Assembly: GCA_943325595.2 (NCBI GenBank) | Contig: CALPQA020000184.1 | Span: forward strand, 1 to 5,144 | Source of the DNA: Auritidibacter sp. Marseille-P8566 | GTDB taxonomy: Bacteria > Bacteroidota > Bacteroidia > Flavobacteriales > Flavobacteriaceae | Direction: 5' to 3' | Length of the DNA: 5,144 bases | Shown here: in pieces, positions 1-5,144 of the stretch | Numbering within the stretch: the stretch's first letter is position 1 | Layout: each line of letters starts with the position of its first letter | Notes under the pieces: model-generated | The model's database searches: none | Told to the model about the DNA's origin: nothing | What the model saw: the letters and a program-made list of their open reading frames with translations, nothing else | Position numbers and translations under genes: made by a program

Positions 1-715
1 AATAAACACCCGAAATTTTCATTTTTTCAGTTAATTTTGGAATGTTTTCAATGTAGTTTTTTGATTTTTTTACAATAAAATAAGTCACTAAGCCAGCCAC
101 TACAAACAATCCAGTAAACAATGGTATTACAGGATAGGACTGCATGATATTTCCAATTACTTCATTGGTGTAAACCAAATAATCAACAGCTATGAAATTG
201 TATTTCACACCAAATTCGTTCCAAAAAAAGAATTCGCTTATGGCGTTTTGAAGTAGGAGAACCACAAATAAAAAGATTACAAAACTAAAAAGCCAATACC
301 GAATCGTATCACGGTATTTCGGAAGAAACAACAACAAACCAAATAGAGTTGTTTTTATAGCAATGAAAGCAAACCCAATTTCGGGTAAAACACCTCCGTA
401 TTCATTGAGAATGGTATTAAAAAATTTGACGTAAAATAGAAGGGAAACTAACAAACCAAAAATTATATAACCGTACGGTTTCAAGTATTTTGAATTTGAA
501 ATAAAAATCAAATACAACCACAAAAAGCTACTTGCAATTACAAATACGAAAAAATCGGAGATTAATCCAAGTGTAAATATTTTAAGAGTATCAATGAAAA
601 TAAAGGAAGATTGTGTTATAGGATGAAAAATAAGTACTACTCTTAAAATGAAGCTGACAACAATATAAAATAACGCAAGGGTATAAAAAGGGGATGTTTT
701 TCTTAAAAATGACAT
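1..715 (-). CDS. LTA synthase-like sulfatase (phosphoglycerol transferase family), N-terminal part
   Basis: Translating the minus strand from the ATG at 715-713 gives 238 uninterrupted codons to the window edge, so the gene is 3'-truncated. The visible part is a membrane domain with about five to six hydrophobic helices (roughly residues 10-30, 45-72, 80-100, 118-131, 138-157 and 197-215). A conserved-looking stretch at residues 161-190, beginning EFFFWNEFGVKYNF and containing VDYLVYTNEV, resembles the segment between the membrane domain and the sulfatase domain in Bacteroidota members annotated as LTA synthase family proteins. Known members carry an extracytoplasmic alkaline-phosphatase-fold domain that transfers glycerol-phosphate or related head groups to lipids or glycans. 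That catalytic domain would lie left of position 1, so neither its active-site Thr nor its metal ligands can be checked. In a Gram-negative the substrate is unknown; true lipoteichoic acid is not expected. The start is supported by a -7-like element 15 bp upstream and by the lack of in-frame coding beyond it. The gene is divergent from the response regulator. Confidence 0.75.
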   Translation of the reverse strand, partial: MSFLRKTSPFYTLALFYIVVSFILRVVLIFHPITQSSFIFIDTLKIFTLGLISDFFVFVIASSFLWLYLIFISNSKYLKPYGYIIFGLLVSLLFYVKFFNTILNEYGGVLPEIGFAFIAIKTTLFGLLLFLPKYRDTIRYWLFSFVIFLFVVLLLQNAISEFFFWNEFGVKYNFIAVDYLVYTNEVIGNIMQSYPVIPLFTGLFVVAGLVTYFIVKKSKNYIENIPKLTEKMKISGVY

Positions 716-729
716 ATAAATAATTTTTA

Positions 730-737
730 CAAAAATA
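730..737 (-). promoter_or_regulatory. Candidate -7 promoter element of the LTA synthase-like gene
   Basis: Read on the minus strand, this is TATTTTTG, an exact fit to the Bacteroidota TAnnTTTG -7 element, about 15 bp before the ATG. The nearest -33 TTG on that strand (765-763) is 25 bp away, slightly beyond the usual spacing, so the -33 part is weak. Chance matches are common in DNA this AT-rich. Confidence 0.4.
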
Positions 738-827
738 AGCAAATTTGATTTATAAAAATAATCAATTAAATACTTAACTTTCGCTTAAGAAACAACAAGT
801 TTTAAAAGGAGATTTTCTTAATTAGGT

Positions 828-835
828 TATATTTG
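828..835 (+). promoter_or_regulatory. Candidate -7 promoter element of the two-component operon
   Basis: TATATTTG matches the Bacteroidota TAnnTTTG element exactly and lies 24 bp before the ATG at 860. It would give a short leader of roughly 15-20 nt. No clear TTG is found 17-23 bp upstream, so the -33 half is poor. The element overlaps a possible TTG start codon at 833-835, which argues that translation begins downstream at 860. Confidence 0.5.
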
Positions 836-859
836 TTTTTAAGTTATAAAATCAATTTG

Positions 860-1528
860 ATGAAAATCTTAATAGTAGAAGACGAAGCTGGAATTGTTCA
901 ATTTTTGCAACAAGGACTTGAAGAAGAAGGTTACCAAATTAGTAGTGCCGCTAATGGATTATTGGGTTTTGAGATGTTTAAAAAAGAGCCTTTTGATTTA
1001 ATTCTGTTAGATTGGATGTTGCCTAAAATGACTGGATTAGAATTATGCCAAGCTATTCGAATCAAAAACAAAACGATTCCTATTATTTTTTTAACAGCTA
1101 AGGATACAATTCAGGAAACTATTGAAGGTTTACAAGCGGGTGCTAACGATTATATCAAGAAACCTTTTAGTTTTGATGAATTATTAGAACGTATAAAAAT
1201 TCATTTTCGCAATCAGGAAAATCACGAAGTTAGAACGCTTGGACCTATTGAAATTGATGTAGCGCTTCATCAAGTTTTAATTAGTGGTAACAAAATTCAA
1301 TTAACACAACGTGAGTTTGATTTACTCTATTATTTAGTTAAAAATAAAGGTAAAATTTGCACACGAACTCAAATTATTGAGGATGTTTGGGACATTCATT
1401 TTGATTATGACACGGGTGTAATTGATGTTTTTATGAATTCTATTCGCAAAAAATTAAACCTTAAAAAGGAAGATGATTATATAAAAACCATTCGAGGAAT
1501 TGGTTACATTGCTAATGAAATACTTTAA
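860..1528 (+). CDS. OmpR/PhoB-family response regulator
   Basis: This is a 222-residue cytoplasmic DNA-binding response regulator. Residues 1-117 form the receiver domain: acidic pocket E7/D8, phosphoacceptor D51 in LLDWMLP, switch T79 in FLTA, and conserved K101 in KKPF. Residues 125-222 form a winged-helix effector domain of the Trans_Reg_C type, with the usual LTQREFDLL segment (148-156), a recognition-helix region near DVFMNSIRKKL (189-199) and the closing TIRGIGY hairpin (210-216). The length is typical of the family. I chose ATG 860 because the protein then starts exactly at the canonical MKILIVEDE. An in-frame TTG at 833 would add nine residues but falls within the likely -7 promoter element. 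The gene ends 2 bp before the histidine kinase, its evident partner. Target genes cannot be read from the protein; the neighbouring metal-transport gene is a candidate. Confidence 0.93.
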   Translation: MKILIVEDEAGIVQFLQQGLEEEGYQISSAANGLLGFEMFKKEPFDLILLDWMLPKMTGLELCQAIRIKNKTIPIIFLTAKDTIQETIEGLQAGANDYIKKPFSFDELLERIKIHFRNQENHEVRTLGPIEIDVALHQVLISGNKIQLTQREFDLLYYLVKNKGKICTRTQIIEDVWDIHFDYDTGVIDVFMNSIRKKLNLKKEDDYIKTIRGIGYIANEIL

Positions 1529-1530
1529 AT

Positions 1531-2925
1531 ATGTTTCCTTTATCTTTAAAAAATAGAATTGCATTTTATTACATTATCTCAACGGCAATGCTGATTTTTG
1601 TTGTTTTTATAATTATTTATTCCATTGTATCTTTTACCGTTTATAGTAATGTGAATGAGAACATTAATTATGAAGTAAGCGAGTATCTAGACAAAATACA
1701 ATTCAAGGATAATAAAACAAAATTAATTGATGAAAACGAATGGATTAAACAAGAACATAACGAAATTACTGTAAATCCTGTCTTTTTAGTGCTTTCTGAT
1801 TCCGATGGAAAGGTTATTGAGAAATCTGAAAATCTAAAAAATAAAAGTTTACATTTTATAAAAAAGGCTACTACCAAATTAGTTTCTGATTTTAAATTAG
1901 GAGGCAAACTAGTTCGTCAAATTCAAGTTCCATTATTAAATAAAAAGACTATTAGTGGTTATTTATTGGTTGCTGTTTCATTGGAAGAAGCAACAACAAT
2001 TTTGAATAATTTACAAAATATCTTAATGATACTTTTTCCAATTGTTTTATTGCTTTTGTTTTTTGTGGTCCGATTAATTACTGCCCGAAGTATTAAACCA
2101 ATATTAAATATTATTGAAACTGCAGATAAAATATCACAGGAAAATTTAAATTCTCGGATTAATCTCCCTAAAAATAATGATGAATTACATCTCTTGTCTC
2201 AAACGATTAACGATTTGTTGGATAGAATTCAAAATGCTGTAGAACGAGAAAAACAATTAACTTCCGATGCTTCGCATGAATTGAGAACTCCTTTGGCAAT
2301 TATCAAAGGTACTTTGGAAGTATTAATTCGGAAGCCTAGAAATCAATCCGAATATTTAGATAAAATTGATTTTTGTATAAAAGAAGTCGATCGATTGAAT
2401 AAATTGGTCACAGAACTTTTATTATTAGCTCGTTTCGAAAATCAAAAGCAAAATATTCAACATGATGAAATTTCTTTGAACGCATTAATTCTAGACGAAC
2501 TTTCGAGGTATTCGGAAAAAATTAAAACAAAAAAAATCAATGTAAAAAATAAGTTTAACGATAATTATATTGTTAAATCTGATAACTATTTGATTTCAAT
2601 TGTTATCGGAAATTTAATATCAAATGCGTTGAAATATTCAAAAGAAAATGGGGAACTTGTTATTGAGTTGTCTGATGAAAAAGCATCGGTGAATGTTTCC
2701 ATTTTCGATAATGGAATTGGTATTTCAAAAAAAAATATAGATAAAGTTTTCAATCCTTTTTTTAGGTCAGACCCTGATGAACATCCCGAAATTAAAGGAA
2801 CAGGTTTGGGATTATCGATTGTAAAGCGGGTTTGTACGTTGTTAAATATTGATATACTAATTACCAGCAAAGAAAATGTAGGAACTTCGGTAGTTTTGAA
2901 AATATCGAAAGTAGATTTTAAGTAG
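1531..2925 (+). CDS. HAMP-containing membrane sensor histidine kinase
   Basis: This is a 464-residue inner-membrane histidine kinase, cognate to the regulator 2 bp upstream. In order it has: TM1 (about 12-36); a periplasmic sensor region of about 125 residues (37-160) with no motif I recognise; TM2 (about 163-184); a HAMP linker (about 181-235); and a HisKA dimerisation domain with phosphoacceptor H249 in SDASHELRTPL. The HATPase_c domain has N-box N361/N365, G1 box D393-N-G-I-G, F-box around F407-F410 and G2 box GTGLGL at 423-428. All catalytic boxes are intact, so it should both autophosphorylate and act on D51 of the regulator. The architecture is that of the CusS/ArlS-like classical kinases, which are too broad to define a ligand. 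The sensor loop has no His or Cys cluster that would mark a metal site. No separate promoter is evident, so it is co-transcribed with the regulator. Confidence 0.93.
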   Translation: MFPLSLKNRIAFYYIISTAMLIFVVFIIIYSIVSFTVYSNVNENINYEVSEYLDKIQFKDNKTKLIDENEWIKQEHNEITVNPVFLVLSDSDGKVIEKSENLKNKSLHFIKKATTKLVSDFKLGGKLVRQIQVPLLNKKTISGYLLVAVSLEEATTILNNLQNILMILFPIVLLLLFFVVRLITARSIKPILNIIETADKISQENLNSRINLPKNNDELHLLSQTINDLLDRIQNAVEREKQLTSDASHELRTPLAIIKGTLEVLIRKPRNQSEYLDKIDFCIKEVDRLNKLVTELLLLARFENQKQNIQHDEISLNALILDELSRYSEKIKTKKINVKNKFNDNYIVKSDNYLISIVIGNLISNALKYSKENGELVIELSDEKASVNVSIFDNGIGISKKNIDKVFNPFFRSDPDEHPEIKGTGLGLSIVKRVCTLLNIDILITSKENVGTSVVLKISKVDFK

Positions 2926-2954
2926 CAATTAAGAATAATTCATAGATTTTAAGT

Positions 2955-2962
2955 TAAATTTG
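2955..2962 (+). promoter_or_regulatory. Candidate -7 promoter element of the MbfA-like gene
   Basis: TAAATTTG is an exact TAnnTTTG match 22 bp before the ATG at 2985, in the 59-bp gap after the kinase stop codon. No convincing -33 TTG is present at normal spacing. It suggests independent transcription of the transporter gene, although read-through from the two-component operon is possible because no terminator hairpin is visible in the gap. Confidence 0.5.
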
Positions 2963-2984
2963 TAAAATAAGTAATACATAAAAT

Positions 2985-4103
2985 ATGGACTTAAACAAAC
3001 TAAAAGGGCAATTACAAACAGAAGTAGATACGGCGTTTTTGTACGACAGTATTGCTAATATTCAGTCAGATGATACTTTAAACCGTGTTTTGAAAAGCCT
3101 AGCTGATATTGAGAAAGGGCATGCCGCCCACATGCTTAATAAAGTCAATGAATTTGATTCTAAATATATAATGCCTTTGCCTTCTTCAAGAGCAAAGTTG
3201 CAACTAAAATTAGGTAAAGTTTTTGGTTATAGTTCTATTATTAGTAGTTTGTCAGATATTGAAAAACAATTTGCATTAAATGCTATTAAGAATAAAATTG
3301 AAAGTGGTGAAAAACCAAATGGATTCGAACACAATCACCTAAATATTATAGAAGCAGTCAATAATAACAAGGCTTTGAATGTCTCTGGCGGTTTTTTATC
3401 TAAATTTGAAAGTCGTCACAAATCCGTTGGAGGTAATGCGCTTCGAGCAGCTGTTTTAGGTTCAAATGATGGATTGGTTTCCAATATGAGTTTGGTTATG
3501 GGCGTTGCAGGTGCTGCAGTTTCTAATAATACGATATTATTAACTGGAATTGCAGGATTAATGGCGGGTGCAATTTCAATGGCATTGGGAGAGTGGCTTT
3601 CTGTTCAAAGTTCACGCGAATTGAACCAACGCCAAATTGACTTAGAAACAGAAGAATTAGAAGCATCACCAGAAGAAGAAAAAAAAGAATTGGTGTTGTT
3701 GTATCAAGCTAAGGGAATGAATATTGAAGAGGCAAAAAAATTGGCTGAAAAAGCATTTGAAACCCCCGAAACTGCAATAGATGCAATCATTAAAGAAGAA
3801 TTAGGAATTGATAAAGAAGAATTAGGTGGTTCAGCATGGGAAGCTGCAATTGCTTCTTTCGTGTTGTTTTCAATAGGTGCAATTATTCCTTTGTATCCAT
3901 TTATGATATTGGATGGTAAAAACGCGATTTTATTGAGTATTGGAAGTAGTATCATCGGATTATTTGGTATCGGCGCTGCCATTACTTTATTAACTGGCAA
4001 AAGCATTTTGTTTTCTGGATTACGACAAGTTGCCTTTGGATTAGCAGCTGCTGCAGTAACCTATGGAATAGGATCTTTGATTGGCGTTTCCTTAGCAGGG
4101 TAA
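2985..4103 (+). CDS. MbfA-like protein: rubrerythrin/ferritin-like domain fused to VIT1/CCC1 transporter
   Basis: This is a 372-residue inner-membrane protein with two modules. Residues 1-125 form a ferritin-like four-helix bundle with what looks like a complete diiron ligand set: E13, E43 and H46 (EKGH), E93, then E115 and H118 (EHNH). Residues 150-372 are a VIT1/CCC1 domain. It opens with the family signature LRAAVLGSNDGLVSNMSL (153-170, with D162), followed by TM2 ending in the GEW motif (202-204). A Glu-rich cytoplasmic metal-binding linker (about 212-284) and three more helices (about 285-307, 313-337 and 343-370) complete it. The VIT family moves Fe2+ or Mn2+ out of the cytosol in exchange for protons. 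Related MbfA proteins of Bradyrhizobium and Agrobacterium are described as iron exporters that protect against iron and peroxide stress. The same role here is inferred. The ATG is preceded by an A-rich leader with no Shine-Dalgarno sequence, as expected for this phylum. Confidence 0.88.
   Translation: MDLNKLKGQLQTEVDTAFLYDSIANIQSDDTLNRVLKSLADIEKGHAAHMLNKVNEFDSKYIMPLPSSRAKLQLKLGKVFGYSSIISSLSDIEKQFALNAIKNKIESGEKPNGFEHNHLNIIEAVNNNKALNVSGGFLSKFESRHKSVGGNALRAAVLGSNDGLVSNMSLVMGVAGAAVSNNTILLTGIAGLMAGAISMALGEWLSVQSSRELNQRQIDLETEELEASPEEEKKELVLLYQAKGMNIEEAKKLAEKAFETPETAIDAIIKEELGIDKEELGGSAWEAAIASFVLFSIGAIIPLYPFMILDGKNAILLSIGSSIIGLFGIGAAITLLTGKSILFSGLRQVAFGLAAAAVTYGIGSLIGVSLAG
3791..3826 (+). repeat. 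Short in-frame direct repeat in the VIT1 linker
   Basis: The 15-bp word TAAAGAAGAATTAGG occurs at 3791-3805 and again at 3812-3826, exactly 21 bp (7 codons) apart, encoding KEELGID followed by KEELGG. It lies at the end of the acidic cytoplasmic linker just before the third membrane helix. It may reflect a small tandem duplication or simple low-complexity sequence; the reading frame is preserved. Confidence 0.6.
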
Positions 4104-4140
4104 ATTAAGAATACTAAATCCTTGTTAATTAAATCGGTAG

Positions 4141-4184
4141 TTGACAAATATCATGAATTTTCATTTTAACTTTAAGTAGATTTG
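4141..4184 (+). promoter_or_regulatory. Candidate promoter region of the DUF2231-like gene
   Basis: Two overlapping possibilities exist in the 124-bp gap before the ATG at 4228. TTGACA at 4141-4146 is followed, 23 bp after its TTG, by TAACTTTA at 4167-4174 (7 of 8 to TAnnTTTG). TAGATTTG at 4177-4184 matches the -7 element exactly but lacks a well-spaced TTG. Either gives a leader of roughly 35-50 nt. No terminator hairpin is seen between the MbfA-like stop codon and this region. Confidence 0.4.
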
Positions 4185-4227
4185 ATAGATAAATAATAGA
4201 ATTAATAACCAATTAAATAAATATATT

Positions 4228-4734
4228 ATGAACGATGCGCACTTACATATGGTAGTAAACCACTTTCCAATTATCGGGACGATCTTTGGTTTGGGAATTT
4301 TAATTACAGGGATGTTTACAAAAAATAACACCTTAAAAAATACTGCCTATGTGTTGTTTGCTGTGGCCGCTATTTTTGCAGCCTTAAGTATGTATACATC
4401 CGAAGGAGCAGAGGAATTAGTTGAAGATATGCCAAATATTGGACATCAAATTATTCACGAACACGAAGAAATCGCTGAGAAATTTGCTATTATAATGTAT
4501 GCTACAGGATTTTTCGCATTACTATCGTTATTTGCATCCTATAAAAAACACAAATTAGCAAATATTGCGTCGTACATTACATTGGTTTTAGCCTTAGTAG
4601 CGGGAGTTTTGACAAAAAGCGTCGGAACAACTGGAGGTGAAATTCGCCATACAGAAATTAGAGCCAATTATAATCCTGCAGCTGGTGCCGAACAAAATAC
4701 AGCTGGTGAAAAAGGAGAAAAAGACGAAGATTAA
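4228..4734 (+). CDS. DUF2231-like four-helix membrane protein, His-rich
   Basis: This is a 168-residue inner-membrane protein with four predicted helices (about 12-30, 38-56, 84-104 and 111-130) and a charged, Gly/Glu/Lys-rich soluble tail (about 148-168). The opening segment AHLHMVVNHFPIIG (4-17), the loop HQIIHEHEEIAEKF (73-86) and the GGEIRH motif after helix 4 (136-141) recall the DUF2231 family, small membrane proteins with conserved histidines near the helix ends. H5, H7, H12, H73, H77, H79 and H141 could cluster near the membrane surface and bind a metal or heme; this is inference. No signal peptide is evident. The gene follows the MbfA-like gene on the same strand and is followed by the unrelated his promoter. 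The function of the family is not established to my knowledge, so I assign none. The ATG is preceded by AT-rich sequence without a Shine-Dalgarno. Confidence 0.7.
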   Translation: MNDAHLHMVVNHFPIIGTIFGLGILITGMFTKNNTLKNTAYVLFAVAAIFAALSMYTSEGAEELVEDMPNIGHQIIHEHEEIAEKFAIIMYATGFFALLSLFASYKKHKLANIASYITLVLALVAGVLTKSVGTTGGEIRHTEIRANYNPAAGAEQNTAGEKGEKDED

Positions 4735-4749
4735 TTTTTTTTCTTAATT

Positions 4750-4783
4750 TTTGAAATAGTTATATATTTTTCAACTACATTTG
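4750..4783 (+). promoter_or_regulatory. Promoter of the histidine operon
   Basis: TTTG at 4750-4753, a 22-bp spacer and TACATTTG at 4776-4783 form the best complete Bacteroidota sigma-A type promoter (TTTG...TAnnTTTG) in the window. Transcription would begin near 4790, about 13 nt before the leader-peptide ATG. It starts only about 15 bp after the stop codon of the upstream membrane protein. Confidence 0.7.
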
Positions 4784-4802
4784 CACTATAAATAAAACAA
4801 AA

Positions 4803-4862
4803 ATGTTTCAAAATAGTTTACATCTACATCATTTACATATTTGCTCTCAAGCGAAGTGTTAA
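4803..4862 (+). CDS. hisL: His operon leader peptide
   Basis: This is a 19-codon ORF, MFQNSLHLHHLHICSQAKC, with four His codons (all CAT) at positions 7, 9, 10 and 12 and a TAA stop. It lies between a good promoter and an intrinsic terminator upstream of hisG, which is the layout of a translated attenuator sensor. Low charged tRNA-His would stall the ribosome on codons 7-12; normal translation would carry it to the stop codon. The peptide itself probably has no further role. Codons 15-17 (Ser-Gln-Ala) double as the antiterminator arm. Confidence 0.85.
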   Translation: MFQNSLHLHHLHICSQAKC

Positions 4863-4927
4863 TGGTATGCGTGTAAATCACAAATTTCTAAAACCCGTTT
4901 GAGTACATCAAACGGGTTTTTTGTTTT
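4846..4927 (+). promoter_or_regulatory. Histidine attenuator: antiterminator/terminator switch
   Basis: Two mutually exclusive pairings can be drawn by eye. CTCAAGCG (4846-4853) can pair with CGTTTGAG (4896-4903) over 8 bp with one G-U; this would occupy most of the left arm of the terminator. If 4846-4853 is covered by a ribosome at the leader stop codon (4860-4862), the terminator forms instead. A ribosome stalled at His codons 7-10 (4821-4832) should leave 4846-4853 free, favouring read-through into hisG. I saw no strong pause hairpin; an 8-bp pairing of 4831-4838 with 4871-4878 is possible but does not compete directly. Confidence 0.72.
4890..4927 (+). terminator. Intrinsic terminator of the his attenuator
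   Basis: A perfect stem of 12 bp, AAACCCGTTTGA (4891-4902) with TCAAACGGGTTT (4908-4919), extends to 13 bp with A4890-T4920. It has a 5-nt GTACA loop and is followed by a T-rich run (TTTTTTGTTTT, 4917-4927). It lies 36 bp before hisG, which is the expected position for an attenuator. It is the strongest hairpin found in the window. Confidence 0.92.
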
Positions 4928-4963
4928 ATCCACGTTGTACTCATTCAAATTAAATTAAAAAAA

Positions 4964-5144
4964 ATGAGTACTTTAAAAATTGCAATTCAAAAATCAGGCC
5001 GTTTAAATGAAGATAGTATCCAAATTCTCAAGGATTGTGGTATTGCTATCAATAATGGAAATGACCAACTAAAAGCCGAGGCTACTAATTTTCCTCTTGA
5101 GGTTTTGTATCTACGGAATTCAGATATTCCTCAATATCTGATTG
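4964..5144 (+). CDS. hisG: ATP phosphoribosyltransferase, N-terminal part
   Basis: HisG catalyses the first and committed step of histidine synthesis, joining ATP and PRPP to give phosphoribosyl-ATP in the cytoplasm. Sixty codons are visible before the right edge cuts the gene. The start, MSTLKIAIQKSGRLNEDS, carries the conserved KIAIQKSGRL segment of HisG. The following residues (LKDCGI near 23-28 and LEVLYLRNSDIP near 45-56) fit the first substrate-binding lobe. Bacteroidota usually have the long, hexameric HisG with a C-terminal His-binding regulatory domain, but that part is outside the window. The ATG follows an A-rich stretch (AAATTAAAAAAA) without a Shine-Dalgarno. Expression should be controlled by the upstream leader and terminator; other his genes probably continue to the right. 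Confidence 0.95.
   Translation, partial: MSTLKIAIQKSGRLNEDSIQILKDCGIAINNGNDQLKAEATNFPLEVLYLRNSDIPQYLI

Noticed and set aside
740..747. CAAATTTG palindrome in the divergent spacer as an operator
   Set aside because: It is only 8 bp in very AT-rich DNA with no second copy nearby, and it does not fit a TAnnTTTG element on either strand.
1668..1907. Minus-strand open frame of 79 codons
   Set aside because: It lies wholly antisense to the sensor-domain part of the histidine kinase, has low-complexity Ser/Phe-rich composition and no recognisable domain or promoter.
2727..2735. Run of nine A residues in the kinase gene
   Set aside because: It is a possible slippage site, but the frame is intact through the G1, F and G2 boxes on both sides, so no frameshift is inferred; such runs are common in AT-rich genomes.
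2586..2870. Minus-strand open frame of 94 codons
   Set aside because: It is antisense to the conserved ATPase domain of the kinase, whose motifs explain the sequence; the antisense product resembles no family.
3704..4006. Minus-strand open frame of 100 codons
   Set aside because: It mirrors the membrane helices of the VIT1 domain; its hydrophobic look is a by-product of the sense-strand codons.
4720..4752. T-rich stretch after the DUF2231-like gene as a terminator
   Set aside because: There is no GC-containing hairpin before the T run; only weak A/T pairing with the Lys/Glu codons is possible, and the region overlaps the -33 part of the his promoter.

Overview
The window looks like an ordinary chromosomal stretch from a Flavobacterium-like member of the Bacteroidota. 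Three things point there. The DNA is very AT-rich. Genes start behind A/T-rich leaders with no Shine-Dalgarno sequence. Several start sites are preceded by the Bacteroidota -7 element TAnnTTTG, exact at positions 828, 2955, 4177 and 4776 on the plus strand and at 737-730 on the minus strand. The protein types fit the same group. The genus is inferred, not proven.

Layout: (1) Positions 1-715, minus strand, hold the membrane N-terminal half of an LTA-synthase-like sulfatase (phosphoglycerol transferase family), cut by the left edge. (2) A divergent 144-bp spacer carries candidate promoters for both directions. (3) Positions 860-2925 hold a two-gene operon: an OmpR-type response regulator and a HAMP-containing membrane histidine kinase, 2 bp apart. 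(4) Positions 2985-4103 hold an MbfA-like protein, a rubrerythrin-type diiron domain fused to a VIT1/CCC1 metal transporter. (5) Positions 4228-4734 hold a small four-helix membrane protein resembling DUF2231 with many histidines. (6) From 4750 to the right edge is the start of the histidine biosynthesis operon: promoter, 19-residue His-rich leader peptide, intrinsic terminator, and the first 60 codons of hisG.

How the parts may work together: the two-component system is a complete phosphorelay (kinase H249 to regulator D51). Its stimulus cannot be read from the sequence. The next two genes suggest a metal or iron (redox) theme, since the MbfA-like protein should bind iron at its diiron site and move it across the inner membrane. 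Each of these genes appears to have its own promoter, so control by the adjacent regulator is a hypothesis. The his segment is functionally separate. It shows a textbook-style attenuator whose antiterminator arm lies inside the leader ORF just after the His codons. This is the most informative non-coding element in the window. I see no mobile element, CRISPR array, tRNA or rRNA.
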